A stretch of DNA of 62,140 nt, from the NCBI RefSeq assembly GCF_011421595.1, contig NZ_WTLH01000010.1:1-62140 (forward strand), read 5' to 3'. This DNA comes from Streptomyces sp. YIM 98790. Lineage in GTDB: Bacteria > Actinomycetota > Actinomycetes > Streptomycetales > Streptomycetaceae. Numbering within the stretch: the stretch's first letter is position 1; every line of letters starts with the position of its first letter. This document shows, one piece after another, positions 49,604 through 60,209 of this stretch. Made by a program: the position numbers and the translations under genes. Below the pieces are notes generated by a model. The model made no database searches, had not been told where the DNA came from, and saw only the letters and a program-made list of their open reading frames with translations.

Positions 49604-49730
49604 GCGCACTCCGGGGTCGGTGAAAGTCCGAACCGGCGGTTAAAGTCCGCGACCCGGCCGCTGCCAGCGGCCGGTTGACCAGGTGAAACTCCTGGACCGA
49701 CGGTTAAAGTCCGGATGGGAGGCAGTGCGC
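49604..49730 (+). ncRNA. FMN riboswitch (RFN element)
   Basis: The closing stem GCGCACT (49604-49610) pairs with AGTGCGC (49724-49730). Between them are the conserved RFN blocks: CCGGGGTCGGTGAAAGTCCG, CCGGCGGTTAAAGTCCGCGA, GACCAGGTGAAACTCCTGG, and CCGACGGTTAAAGTCCGGAT. It senses FMN and lowers expression of the riboflavin operon that starts 148 bp downstream. Confidence 0.97.
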
Positions 49731-49765
49731 GGCGGAGCGGTACCGGTGTGCCGCCGGCCCCGGCG

Positions 49766-49825
49766 GAGCCCGCCCGTCCCCACGGGCAGGCCGCCCGGCC
49801 ACGGGCTCACCCGGTGCCGTTTTTC
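49766..49825 (+). terminator. Candidate expression platform of the FMN riboswitch
   Basis: GAGCCCG (49766-49772) pairs with CGGGCTC (49802-49808), with a nested CCCGT/ACGGG hairpin, and GTTTTT follows ten bases later. The T-run is rare in this window and suits a riboswitch-controlled terminator upstream of ribD. Confidence 0.5.
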
Positions 49826-49877
49826 CGTACGTTCATGAGCCCCGGAGTCCTTGCCCGAGGAGGCAGGAGGACCCGGA

Positions 49878-51041
49878 GTGGCTCCCCAGGCACCGCGCGA
49901 GCGGGAGACCGCGGCCATGCGCCGCGCCATCGCGCTGGCCGCCCGCGGCCTCGGCCGCACCCGCCCCAACCCCGTGGTCGGCTGCGTGATCCTCGGCCCG
50001 GACGGCGAGGTGGCCGGCGAGGGCTGGCACCGGCGGGCCGGCGGCCCGCACGCCGAGGTGCACGCTCTGGCCGAGGCGGGGCAGGCCGCCCGCGGCGGCA
50101 CCGCGGTGGTCACCCTGGAACCGTGCAACCACACCGGGCGCACCGGCCCCTGCACCCGGGCCCTGCTGGCCGCCGGCATCGCCCGCGTCGTCTACGCCGT
50201 GCCCGATCCCACCGCCGCCGCCCGCGGCGGCGCCGCGGCCCTGGCCGCCGCCGGGGCCGAGGTCTCCGGGGGTCTGCTGCGCGCCGAGGCCGAGGCCGGC
50301 AACGCCGCCTGGCTCACCGCCGCACGGCTCGGCCGCCCCCTGGTGCACTGGAAGTACGCCGCCACCCTGGACGGCCGCACCTCCGCCGCCGACGGCACCA
50401 GCCGCTGGATCACCTCCGCCGAGTCCCGTGCCGACGTGCACCGGCTGCGCGCCGGGAGCGACGCCGTGCTGGTCGGCTCCGGCACGCTGCGCGCCGACGA
50501 CCCGCACCTCGCGGTGCGCGGCGTCCCCGGCGCCGTCCAGCCGCTGCGCGTCGCCCTGGACACCGAGGCCGCCGTGGTCAAGCCCGGCGCCCGGGTGCTG
50601 GACGGCACCGCGCCCACCCTGGTCGCGGTCGCCGACGACCTGCCCGCGGAACGCACCGCACCGCTGGCCGCGGCCGTTTCCGGCACCCGCGCCGAGGTCG
50701 TCCGGCTGCCGCGCGCCGCCGCCGGGCGCGGCCTGTCCCTGCCGGCACTGCTGGCCGAACTGCACCGCCGGGAGATCCGCTCCGTCCTGCTGGAGGGCGG
50801 CCCGGTGCTCGCCGGGGCCTTCGCCGCCGCCGGGCTGATCGACCGGGTCACCGGCTATCTGGCCCCGGCACTGCTCGGCGCCGGACCGCAGGCGCTCGGC
50901 GACGCGGGCGTCACCACCATCGCCCAGGCCCTGCGGCTTCACCTCACCGATGTCACCCGCACCGGGCCCGACCTGCGCATCACCGCCGTCCCCCGCCCCC
51001 GAGCGGCCTCCGCCGCACCCGCCGCACCCGAGGAGAGCTGA
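49878..51041 (+). CDS. ribD: Riboflavin biosynthesis deaminase-reductase
   Basis: This 387-residue bifunctional RibD has a deaminase domain (about residues 10-140) with zinc motif PHAEVHAL and EPCNHTGRTGPC. A reductase domain follows (about 160-375) with WKYAATLDGRTSA, DAVLVGSGTLRADDP and VLLEGGPVLAGAF. It converts the pyrimidine product of GTP cyclohydrolase II to the ribitylamino intermediate. The GTG at 49878 follows GGAGG. It is the first gene after the FMN riboswitch, and ribE begins one base after its stop. Confidence 0.95.
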   Translation: MAPQAPRERETAAMRRAIALAARGLGRTRPNPVVGCVILGPDGEVAGEGWHRRAGGPHAEVHALAEAGQAARGGTAVVTLEPCNHTGRTGPCTRALLAAGIARVVYAVPDPTAAARGGAAALAAAGAEVSGGLLRAEAEAGNAAWLTAARLGRPLVHWKYAATLDGRTSAADGTSRWITSAESRADVHRLRAGSDAVLVGSGTLRADDPHLAVRGVPGAVQPLRVALDTEAAVVKPGARVLDGTAPTLVAVADDLPAERTAPLAAAVSGTRAEVVRLPRAAAGRGLSLPALLAELHRREIRSVLLEGGPVLAGAFAAAGLIDRVTGYLAPALLGAGPQALGDAGVTTIAQALRLHLTDVTRTGPDLRITAVPRPRAASAAPAAPEES

Positions 51042-51737
51042 GTGTTCACCGGAATCGTCGAAGAACTGGGCCGGGTCACCGCCGTCGAGCAGCTCGGCGA
51101 CTCCTGCCGGCTCACCCTGCACGGGCCGCTGGTCACCGGGGACGCCCGGCACGGCGACTCCATCGCGGTCAACGGGGTCTGCCTCACCGTGGTGGAGACC
51201 GCCGGCGGCACCTTCACCGCCGATGTGATGGCCGAGACCCTGCACCGCACCAGCCTGGGGGCCCTGGTCCCCGGCTCCCGGGTCAACCTGGAACGCCCCA
51301 TGGCACTCGGCGGACGGCTCGGCGGCCACCTGGTCCAGGGCCATGTCGACGGCACCGGCACCATCCTCGAACGCACCCCCGGCGAACGCTGGGAGGTGGT
51401 CCGCGTCTCGCTCCCCGCCCGCCTGGCCCGCTATGTGGTGGAGAAGGGCTCGATCACCGTGGACGGGGTCAGCCTCACCGTGGTCGAGGCCGCGGACGAC
51501 TCCTTCACCGTCAGCCTGATCCCCGCCACCCTGGCCCTGACCACGCTGGGTCTGAAGGGCCCGGGCGAGCCGGTCAACCTGGAGACCGACGTGCTCGCCA
51601 AGTACACCGAGCGGCTCCTCGCCCACGGCGCCGCCTCCCGTCCGGACGCCTCCGGCACGGACGCCACCGGCACCCGGGCGGGGGGACGGGAGGCGGCCGG
51701 GCGGCCCGCCCAGCCCGCCGGGGGACCGGCCCGGTGA
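51042..51737 (+). CDS. ribE: Riboflavin synthase, alpha chain
   Basis: This 231-residue protein has two lumazine-binding repeats (about residues 1-97 and 98-200). It starts [12 protein letters not shown] and has [15 protein letters not shown], with the parallel [14 protein letters not shown] in the second repeat, and [11 protein letters not shown]. It dismutates two lumazines to riboflavin. The GTG directly follows the ribD stop. The last 25 residues are a Gly/Ala/Pro-rich extension beyond the usual length of about 200. Confidence 0.95.
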   Translation: MFTGIVEELGRVTAVEQLGDSCRLTLHGPLVTGDARHGDSIAVNGVCLTVVETAGGTFTADVMAETLHRTSLGALVPGSRVNLERPMALGGRLGGHLVQGHVDGTGTILERTPGERWEVVRVSLPARLARYVVEKGSITVDGVSLTVVEAADDSFTVSLIPATLALTTLGLKGPGEPVNLETDVLAKYTERLLAHGAASRPDASGTDATGTRAGGREAAGRPAQPAGGPAR

Positions 51738-52389
51738 ACCTCCCCGACGCCTTCGACGGGCTCAACGCCACCGCGTTCACGGTGCTGGGCCAGCCCGTCA
51801 TCTGGTCGGACATGGCGGGCAACCTGCTGGGCCTGGCCGCGCTCGCGCTCGGCTGGCGCCGCTCGCTGTGGACCTGGCCCGCCCAGCTCGCCTCCGGCCT
51901 GGTCCTGGTCGCGGCCTACGCCTCCGCCCAGCTCTCGGGCGGTGTCGGCAAGCAACTGCTGGTGATCACTGTGGCCGTGTGGGGCTGGCGGCAGTGGCGG
52001 CACGGCAGCCGCTCCGCCGGCGACGGCCACATCGCCGTGCGCTTCGCCACCGCCCGGGAACGGCTGCTGCTGCTCACCGGCGCGGCCGGCGGCACCCTCG
52101 CCGTCGGCGGCCTGTTCACCGCCTGGCCCCAGCTGTCCTGGAATCCCTGGCCGGACGCCTACATCTTCGTCGGCACCCTGGTCGCCATGATCGCCCAGGC
52201 CCGCGGCCTGGTGGAGTTCTGGCTCGCCTGGCTGCTGGTCGACCTGGTCGGCGTGCCGCTCGCGCTGCACAGCGGCCTGACCTTCTCGGCCCTGGTCTAT
52301 CTCGTCTACTTCGTCCTCGTCCTGTGGGGACTGCGCGACTGGTGGCTGCGCTCCCGCGCGCCGCGCCCCGTCCTGGAAGGAACCTCGGC

Positions 52390-52393
<4 letters not shown>
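51734..52393 (+). CDS. ribM: PnuC-like riboflavin transporter RibM
   Basis: This 219-residue membrane protein of the PnuC family (PF04973) has about seven helices. Visible features are [56 protein letters not shown] and a late [18 protein letters not shown]. Place in the riboflavin operon identifies the RibM subgroup, which imports riboflavin or roseoflavin rather than nicotinamide riboside. Its start overlaps the ribE stop (GTGA), and its stop overlaps the next start (ATGA). Confidence 0.9.
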
Positions 52394-54334
<1,941 letters not shown>

Positions 54335-54373
54335 GCGCGGACCCCCGGCCGGAACCCGTAGGCTTGGCACACC

Positions 54374-54646
54374 ATGGCGCTCAAGACATTCGACGAGCTC
54401 TACGCCGAGCTCCAGCAGAAGGCCGCCACCGGCGACCCCGCCACCTCCCGCACCGCGGAACTGGTCGCCGCCGGCGTCCATACCATCGGCAAGAAGGTCG
54501 TGGAGGAGGCCGCCGAGGTCTGGATGGCGGCCGAACACGAGGATGCCGGCCGCACCGCCGAGGAGATCTCCCAGCTCCTCTACCACCTTCAGGTGATGAT
54601 GGTGGCGCGCGGCATCACACTGGAAGACGTCTACGCCCACCTGTGA
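54374..54646 (+). CDS. hisE: Phosphoribosyl-ATP pyrophosphatase
   Basis: This 90-residue HisE (MazG-like all-alpha fold) hydrolyses PR-ATP to PR-AMP, the second step of histidine synthesis. Family features are [11 protein letters not shown], the metal-binding [15 protein letters not shown], and the later [19 protein letters not shown]. Normal length for stand-alone actinobacterial HisE. Its partner hisG follows after 105 bp; the rest of the his operon is elsewhere. Confidence 0.96.
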   Translation: MALKTFDELYAELQQKAATGDPATSRTAELVAAGVHTIGKKVVEEAAEVWMAAEHEDAGRTAEEISQLLYHLQVMMVARGITLEDVYAHL

Positions 54647-54751
54647 GCGGGCCCGGCGGCCGGCCCGCGGGCCGGCCGCACCGCGTCGTCCTTCCCGCCG
54701 CCCCGCTCGTCCACCCGTCGGCAGTCCCCCGGAAGTAAGGAACCTCCCCCC

Positions 54752-55600
54752 ATGCTGCGCATCGCTGTCCCCAACAAAGGCGCTCTCGCCGAGCCGGCGT
54801 CGGCGATGCTCCAAGAGGCCGGCTACCGGCAGCGCAAGGACCGCCGCGAGCTGGTGCTGATGGACGGCGACAACCAGGTGGAGTTCTTCTTCCTCCGCCC
54901 CCGGGACATCGCGGTCTACGTCGGCTCCGGCAAGCTGGACATCGGCATCACCGGCCGGGACCTGCTGCTGGACTCCGGCTCCGAGGCCGAGGAGATCATG
55001 CAGCTCGGCTTCGGAGCCTCCACCCTGCGCTACGCCACCCGGCCGGGCGGGGTGCGGGAGGTCACCGAGTTCAGCGGTCTCACCGTGGCCACCTCCTTCG
55101 CCGGGGTGGTCGGCAAGCACCTGGCCGACCACGGCGTCAACGCCTCCGTGGTCAGCCTGGACGGCGCCGTGGAGACCGCCATCCAGCTCGGCGTGGCCGA
55201 TGTGATCGCCGATGTGGTGGAGACCGGCACCACCCTGCGCCAGGCCGGGCTGGAGATCATCGGCGAGCCCGTCCTGCGCTCCGAGGCGGTGGTCATCCGC
55301 CGCCACGGCGCCCCCCAGGACGATCCCAAGGTGCGCCAGTTCCTGCGCCGCATGCAGGGCGTGCTGGTGGCCCGCCGCTACGTGATGATGGACTACGACA
55401 TCCGCGCCGAGGCGGTGGAGCGCGCGGTGGCGCTCACCCCGGGACTGGAGTCGCCCACCGTCTCCCCGCTGCACGACCGCGGCTGGGTGGCCGTCCGCTC
55501 CATGGTGCCCGCCGAGGACGCCCAGCGGATCATGGACGATCTCTACGACCTGGGCGCGCGGGCCATCCTCACCACGACCATCCACGCCTGCCGGATCTGA
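54752..55600 (+). CDS. hisG: ATP phosphoribosyltransferase (long form)
   Basis: This 282-residue HisG long form catalyses the first step of histidine synthesis and is feedback-inhibited by histidine. The N-terminal phosphoribosyltransferase part starts LRIAVPNKGALAEPASAML and has the phosphate-binding loop near DVIADVVETGTTLRQAGL (about residues 150-167). The C-terminal regulatory domain (about 210-282) contains PTVSPLHDRGWVAVRSMVP. GTAAGGAA precedes the ATG. It forms a pair with hisE. Confidence 0.97.
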   Translation: MLRIAVPNKGALAEPASAMLQEAGYRQRKDRRELVLMDGDNQVEFFFLRPRDIAVYVGSGKLDIGITGRDLLLDSGSEAEEIMQLGFGASTLRYATRPGGVREVTEFSGLTVATSFAGVVGKHLADHGVNASVVSLDGAVETAIQLGVADVIADVVETGTTLRQAGLEIIGEPVLRSEAVVIRRHGAPQDDPKVRQFLRRMQGVLVARRYVMMDYDIRAEAVERAVALTPGLESPTVSPLHDRGWVAVRSMVPAEDAQRIMDDLYDLGARAILTTTIHACRI

Positions 55601-55639
55601 CCCGTGGCCGTGCCCTTCCCACCCGGCCAGGAGGAATCC

Positions 55640-56128
55640 GTGCCAGCGTCCGACGGCCGTGCCGAGCCCGGCGGGCTCCCGCGGCTCCCGGTCACCTTCC
55701 GCCCGATCCGCACCCGCATCGTGCTGATGGCGCTGGGGGCCTGCGTGTTCACCGTACTCACCGTGGTCGCCGTGCTGCTCCCGGCCACCGGCGGCGCCCC
55801 CTGGGGCACCGGCGACCGGATCGCCTTCGTGGCCAGCGGGCTGCTGGTGTGGGCGGTGCTGGGCCTGCTCGCCCGTCCCCGGGCGGTCGCCGACCGGGAC
55901 GGGCTGACCGTGGTCAACCTGACCACCCGGCGGCGCCTGGCGTGGGCGCAGATCATCAAGGTCAGCCTGCGCCCCGGCGACCCCTGGGTCTCGCTCGACC
56001 TGCACGACGGGACCACCCTGGCGGTGATGGCCATCCAGCCCGGCGTGGACAGCCGCCGGGCCCTGGCCGACGCCCGCGCCCTGCGCGCGCTGGCCGACGC
56101 CTACGGCACCGCCGGCTCCGGCGACTGA
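55640..56128 (+). CDS. PH-domain (bPH2) membrane protein
   Basis: This protein of about 162 residues has two membrane helices (about residues 32-53 and 63-82) and a bPH2-type domain after them. Its segments are RPRAVADRDGLTVVNLTTRRRLAWAQI and RPGDPWVSLDLHDGTTLAVMAIQ. Such proteins are found downstream of hisG in many actinobacteria. I chose the GTG at 55640 because AGGAGGAA precedes it; the GTG at 55604 lacks a site. Likely cotranscribed with hisG; function unknown. Confidence 0.85.
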   Translation: MPASDGRAEPGGLPRLPVTFRPIRTRIVLMALGACVFTVLTVVAVLLPATGGAPWGTGDRIAFVASGLLVWAVLGLLARPRAVADRDGLTVVNLTTRRRLAWAQIIKVSLRPGDPWVSLDLHDGTTLAVMAIQPGVDSRRALADARALRALADAYGTAGSGD

Positions 56129-56158
56129 GCCGCCGGGCCCCCGCGGCCCCGGCGGCTC
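56127..56158. terminator. Bidirectional terminator
   Basis: GAGCCGCCGG (56127-56136) pairs with CCGGCGGCTC (56149-56158). It straddles the stops of the convergent PH-domain and TetR genes. Confidence 0.75.
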
Positions 56159-56756
56159 ACCGCGCCTGCCGCCCGCCGCGCAGCAGCGCCTGGAGGACCG
56201 ACTCCAGGTAGCTCCGGGCCTCCTCCCCCTCGGGCAGCGTGCCGGGGACGGAACGCGCGAGCTGGGCGTGGCCCAGGTAGCCGGTGTATGCCAGGAGCGC
56301 CCGCTGCCGTGCCTCGGCCGGCGGGCAGCCGTGCTCGGCGAACAGGTCGACGAGGTAGGCGATCCGCCGGTGCGTGACCCTGCGGAACGCGGCGGCGACC
56401 GCCGGGTGACCCGCGTCGGCGAGCAGGGCCAGCTCAAGGGGATCGGGCTCCCGCGCGGCCGCGGCCGTGGTGATCCGGAACAGCCGCCGCAGCCGCTCCT
56501 CGGGCGTGCCGGCCTGCCCGATCTCGGCGATCACCGCCTCGGTCTCCCGCTCCTCCCAGCGCTCCAGCGCCGCCGTCACCAGGGCGTCGCGGCCGGAGAA
56601 GTGCCAGTAGAAGCTCCCCTTGGTGGTGCCCAGCCGGGCGGCCAGCGGCTCCACGGCGACCGCGGCGAGACCGCCGTCCCGGATCGCGGCGAGGGCGGCG
56701 TCCGCCCAGTCCCGGGCCGACAGCCGCGAGGCACGGGCGCGCTTCCGGTCAGCCAT
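56157..56756 (-). CDS. TetR-family repressor
   Basis: This 199-residue protein has an N-terminal TetR helix-turn-helix (about residues 13-60; LAAVAVEPLAARLGTTKGSFYWHF) and an all-helical ligand domain. The ATG at 56756 abuts a double operator at 56758-56798. It is divergent from an SRPBCC/DUF2867-type gene, the probable target. The ligand cannot be guessed. Confidence 0.93.
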   Translation of the reverse strand: MADRKRARASRLSARDWADAALAAIRDGGLAAVAVEPLAARLGTTKGSFYWHFSGRDALVTAALERWEERETEAVIAEIGQAGTPEERLRRLFRITTAAAAREPDPLELALLADAGHPAVAAAFRRVTHRRIAYLVDLFAEHGCPPAEARQRALLAYTGYLGHAQLARSVPGTLPEGEEARSYLESVLQALLRGGRQAR

Positions 56757-56757
56757 G

Positions 56758-56798
56758 ACCGTACGCTACCGTATGGAAAACCGTACGGCAGCGTATGG
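56758..56798. promoter_or_regulatory. Tandem TetR operator
   Basis: ACCGTACGCTACCGTATGG (56758-56776) and ACCGTACGGCAGCGTATGG (56780-56798) match at 16 of 19 bases, 22 bp apart, about two helical turns. Each has inverted CGTA/TACG elements. They start two bases before the TetR ATG and suit two TetR dimers on one face. Confidence 0.8.
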
Positions 56799-56846
56799 GC
56801 GCCGGTCGTGCTGACGCCGCCCCCGCGCGTACTCGGGGAGGAACCG

Positions 56847-57827
56847 GTGCGAGAAGTCCGCAACGTTCATGAACGCCTTGTCAACGCCCCCGCCGGACGG
56901 GTCGGCGCCCTGCTCGACCGGCTGGCCTCCGAGGACGACCCCGTCTGGCCCGCCCCCGCCTGGCCCGCCATGCGGTTCGACCGCCCGCTCGGCGCCGGCG
57001 CCGACGGCGGTCACGGCCCCATCCGCTACACCGTGGCCGAGTACGAGCCGGGCGTACGGGTCCGGTTCCGCTTCGCGCCGCCCCGCAGCGGCTTTCACGA
57101 GTTCAGCGTCGAACCGGTGGGCCCTGACCGCTGCCGGGTGCGCCACGACATGCTCATCGGCACGCCCGGCCGGGACCTCCTGACCTGGCCGGTGGCGGTG
57201 CGCTGGATGCACGACGCGGTGGTGGAGGAGGCGCTGGACAACCTCCAGCGGGCCGCCGGGGACACCGTCGGCCGCCCGGCCCGCTGGTCCCCCTGGGTGC
57301 GGCTGCTCAACCGGGTGCTCTGGGACCGTCCGCGTGCGGTGCCCGCCCCGCCGCCCGAGGCGGAGCTCGCCCAGGCCGCCCTGGACCGCGTCGACTTCGC
57401 CGACGCCTGGCAGATGCGGCGCCACCCGGCCATGCCCGACGACCCGGACACCTGGGCCGGGGCGTTCCTCCGCCCGCCCGCCGCCGTCCGGGCACTGCTG
57501 CTGGTCCGGCAGGCACTGGTCGGCCTGATCGGCATCCGCCCCGGTCCTGTCCGGGGCGGATTCCCGGAGACCGGCCGGGCGGAGCACGAGCTGCTGCTCG
57601 GAACGGACGCCGGTCACCTCGACTTCCGGCTCTCCGTGCTGACCACGGACACGGCGGTCACCTTCACCACCGTCACCAGGATCCACAACCGCCGGGGACG
57701 CCTGTACTGGGCGGTGGTGCGCCGCCTGCACCCGGCCGTCGTCCGCGCCATGGCGCGCCGCGCCCACCGCGACATCGCCCTGCGCTCGACCCCCGCCGCA
57801 CGGGCGAAGGCCGCCGCGGCCGGCTGA
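56847..57827 (+). CDS. SRPBCC domain protein with DUF2867 C-terminus
   Basis: This 326-residue soluble protein has two halves. The first (about residues 5-150) is SRPBCC-like: ERLVNAPAGRVGALLDRLASE, YEPGVRVRFRF and FHEFSVEPVGPDRCRVRHDM. The second (about 185-320) resembles DUF2867: DFADAWQMRRH and TAVTFTTVTRIHNRRGRLYWAVV. The SRPBCC fold binds hydrophobic ligands, so a lipid or small-molecule binding role is plausible. The GTG at 56847 follows GGGGAGG. Probably controlled by the divergent TetR protein. Confidence 0.83.
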   Translation: MREVRNVHERLVNAPAGRVGALLDRLASEDDPVWPAPAWPAMRFDRPLGAGADGGHGPIRYTVAEYEPGVRVRFRFAPPRSGFHEFSVEPVGPDRCRVRHDMLIGTPGRDLLTWPVAVRWMHDAVVEEALDNLQRAAGDTVGRPARWSPWVRLLNRVLWDRPRAVPAPPPEAELAQAALDRVDFADAWQMRRHPAMPDDPDTWAGAFLRPPAAVRALLLVRQALVGLIGIRPGPVRGGFPETGRAEHELLLGTDAGHLDFRLSVLTTDTAVTFTTVTRIHNRRGRLYWAVVRRLHPAVVRAMARRAHRDIALRSTPAARAKAAAAG

Positions 57828-58000
57828 GCCGCCGGGCGGCCGGGCCCGTCGGACGTCGCGGACGGTCCGGTCGGGGACGGGCCGGTCGGTCCGCCGCACA
57901 GGATTTCTTCCTCCCCGGGTGAACCGATCGGCGCCGGGCCCCGTATAGCCGGGTGAACCCGCGTCCGGCGGGCCTGAGAACACCCGGGGGAGCAGCACCG

Positions 58001-58579
58001 ATGTCCACCACCACCAGAGCAGAACCCGCCGCCCCGGTCCGCGGCACCGTACCCCTGCTCGCGATCACGCTGTCCGGCGCGCTGATCGCGGTCGCCCTGG
58101 GCGCGTACGGCTCCACGCACACACCGACCGGGCGGCCGCTGGCGCTGGTGGTCGGCTTCCATTCCATGCTGACCATGAAGGTCTGGCTGGCCACGGCCGC
58201 CGCCGGGCTGGCCTTTTTCCAGCTGGTCTCCGCGGCCTGGATGTGGCGGCGGCTCCCCGGCGCCGGGGAGCCGCCCGCCTGGCTCGGACCGGCGCACCGC
58301 TGGAGCGGCACGGCCGCCTTCCTGCTCAGCCTGCCCGCCGCCTACCACTGCCTGTGGAGCCTGGGGTTCAGCACCTTCGACACCCGCACCGCCGTGCACT
58401 CGGTCGTCGGCTGCGCCTTCTACGGCGCCTTCGCCACCAAGATGCTCGCCCTGCGGGTGCGCCGCCTGCCCGGCTGGGCCCTGCCCGTGGCCGGCGGACT
58501 GCTCTTCGCCGCGCTGATGACCGCCTGGGCGACCTCGTCCCTGTGGTACTTCGGCCAGCCCGGCGTACCGCTGCGGTAG
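58001..58579 (+). CDS. DUF6529-type five-helix membrane protein, possible b-type cytochrome
   Basis: This 192-residue protein has five hydrophobic helices (about residues 16-36, 47-67, 68-82, 102-122 and 130-190 containing two). Histidines at helix ends (His54 in GFHSML, His99 in HRWSG, His116 in AAYHCLW, His133 in AVHSVVG) resemble the bis-histidine pattern of cytochrome b561-like proteins. The family is annotated only as DUF6529. It precedes a Rieske protein and a secreted PF03640 protein on the same strand, 126 bp apart, so it may feed electrons to them. The ATG at 58001 follows GGGGGAG at some distance. Confidence 0.8.
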   Translation: MSTTTRAEPAAPVRGTVPLLAITLSGALIAVALGAYGSTHTPTGRPLALVVGFHSMLTMKVWLATAAAGLAFFQLVSAAWMWRRLPGAGEPPAWLGPAHRWSGTAAFLLSLPAAYHCLWSLGFSTFDTRTAVHSVVGCAFYGAFATKMLALRVRRLPGWALPVAGGLLFAALMTAWATSSLWYFGQPGVPLR

Positions 58580-58704
58580 TCGGCATCCGCTCCCGGCAGG
58601 CGCCGGCTCGCGGCGCGGGGGAGGGGGGACCGGGGGTCCCCGGAACGCGAGCGCACACGGCACGGCCCCGGACGCGGGGTGTCATCGGAGAGGAAGTCAC
58701 CACC

Positions 58705-59310
58705 ATGACCACAGAAGACCGGGAGATCCGGAACGGGCGGCGGACGGCACGGGAGGCACGCACAGAGGCACGGACGGCCGTCGAGCCGGGCCGCCGCCGG
58801 GTGCTCGGCGGCGTGCTGGCGGCGGGCGGCGCCGCGGCCGGCGCGGTCCTGCTCACCTCCTGCTACATCCCGTCGGAGGACCCGCCGCCGGCGGGCGGCT
58901 CCGGCGGCGGCACGCCCCAGGACCCGGGCGGCGCCGGGCAGGACACCGGCACGGACCCCGCCGACGGCAGCGGCGGCAGCGACAGCGGTGACAGCGGCGG
59001 CGGGCAGGCCGCGGCACCCCAGGGCGACCCGCTGGTCTCCTCCGACGAGGTGCCCGCCGGCGGCGGCGTGGTGCTGGCCGGCCAGGAGATCGTGGTGACC
59101 CGGGACGACTCCGGCACGGTCCGCGCCTTCTCCGCCATCTGCACCCACGCCGGCTGCCTGGTCGGCTCGGTCTCCAACGGGACCATCAGCTGTCCGTGCC
59201 ACGGCAGCACCTTCGACGCGGGCACCGGTTCCCCGGTGTCCGGCCCGGCCGGATCGCCGCTGTCCCCGGTGGCGGTCCAGGAGACCGACGGCGGGGTGTA
59301 CCCGGCATGA
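58705..59310 (+). CDS. Tat-exported Rieske [2Fe-2S] lipoprotein
   Basis: This 201-residue protein has a twin-arginine signal (RRRVLGG, residues 30-36) and a hydrophobic stretch leading to the lipobox LTSC, with Cys53. A Gly/Ser/Asp-rich tether follows (about 60-105), then a compact Rieske domain with CTHAGC (Cys146, His148, Cys151) and CPCHGS (Cys163, Cys165, His166). Cluster ligands are Cys146, His148, Cys163 and His166; Cys151-Cys165 forms the usual disulfide. It is thus a folded iron-sulfur protein anchored on the outer membrane face. Its stop overlaps the next start (ATGA). Confidence 0.94.
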   Translation: MTTEDREIRNGRRTAREARTEARTAVEPGRRRVLGGVLAAGGAAAGAVLLTSCYIPSEDPPPAGGSGGGTPQDPGGAGQDTGTDPADGSGGSDSGDSGGGQAAAPQGDPLVSSDEVPAGGGVVLAGQEIVVTRDDSGTVRAFSAICTHAGCLVGSVSNGTISCPCHGSTFDAGTGSPVSGPAGSPLSPVAVQETDGGVYPA

Positions 59311-59981
59311 GCGACAGCAGCGGCAGCCTGATCACCCGCCTTCCCACGGTGCTCTGGATCGCCGGAGCCACCCTGGCGGCCGGAGCCCTGACCCCGGTCG
59401 TCGGCCAGACCGTCACCGACCCGCCGCCCCCGGCCGCCGCCCCTTCCGGCACCGGTGAGGAGCCGTCGGACGGCCAGGACACCGGCGGCCCCGGCTACTC
59501 CGGGGGCGCCGGGGACTCCGCCACCGGGGAGCCCGCGGACCCGGACACCGGTGACACCGGGAGCGGCGGCGACGGCGGCGACGGCGGCGGAGAGAGCGGG
59601 CCCGGTCCCGCGGACCGGCTGATCGACATCGCCGAGTCGGTCCTCGGCCGGATCGCCGTGGACGCCGAGGGCCGCACCCTGTATCTCTCCGTGCTGGACA
59701 GCACCGATCCGCCGGCCTCGGCCTGCCTGAGCCGGGAATGCCTGGAGAACTGGCCGCCGGTGTACCTCCCGGACGGCACCACCCTGCCGGATCTGGGCGA
59801 GGGCATCGACGCCGGCCTCCTGGGCGCCCTGGAGCGCCCGGACGGCACCTGGCAGGCGACTCTCGGCGGCTGGCCCCTCTACCGCTACGCCGGGGACGAC
59901 GAGCCCGGCGAGGTGGCCGGCGACGGCATGGGCGGCACCTGGTTCGCCGTCTCACCGGAGGGAGCCCCCACCGTCCGCTGA
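59307..59981 (+). CDS. Secreted PF03640 (COG4315) repeat protein
   Basis: This 224-residue protein has an N-terminal signal or anchor helix (about residues 13-35), an acidic Gly/Asp/Ser-rich spacer (about 40-100) and the PF03640 domain. That domain carries GRTLYLSVLD, the SACLSRECLENWPPVY cysteine pair (typical CxxxxC-WPP) and a YxYxxD motif in WPLYRYAGDDEPG. Its function is unknown; members are secreted and often near redox proteins. Translationally coupled to the Rieske gene, so the two products likely work together on the cell surface. Confidence 0.9.
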   Translation: MSDSSGSLITRLPTVLWIAGATLAAGALTPVVGQTVTDPPPPAAAPSGTGEEPSDGQDTGGPGYSGGAGDSATGEPADPDTGDTGSGGDGGDGGGESGPGPADRLIDIAESVLGRIAVDAEGRTLYLSVLDSTDPPASACLSRECLENWPPVYLPDGTTLPDLGEGIDAGLLGALERPDGTWQATLGGWPLYRYAGDDEPGEVAGDGMGGTWFAVSPEGAPTVR

Positions 59982-60209
59982 TCCGCACCTCCCCGCGCAC
60001 GGTCAGGCAGCCCCACCGCCCGGTCCGCCGCCCGGCTCCGCGCCGACATGCCGCTGGAGCCGCTGGAGACGGGTCCGGGCGTCCGGCCGCCCGGACCCGT
60101 GGCCGGTCGCGGCCAAGCGTGGCCGATGTGCTACTCGACCCGCCTGTACCTTCCGTGTCAGGTTCAAGCCGCGAACGGCGGACGGAACGACACGGGGGTG
60201 GGACGGCGC

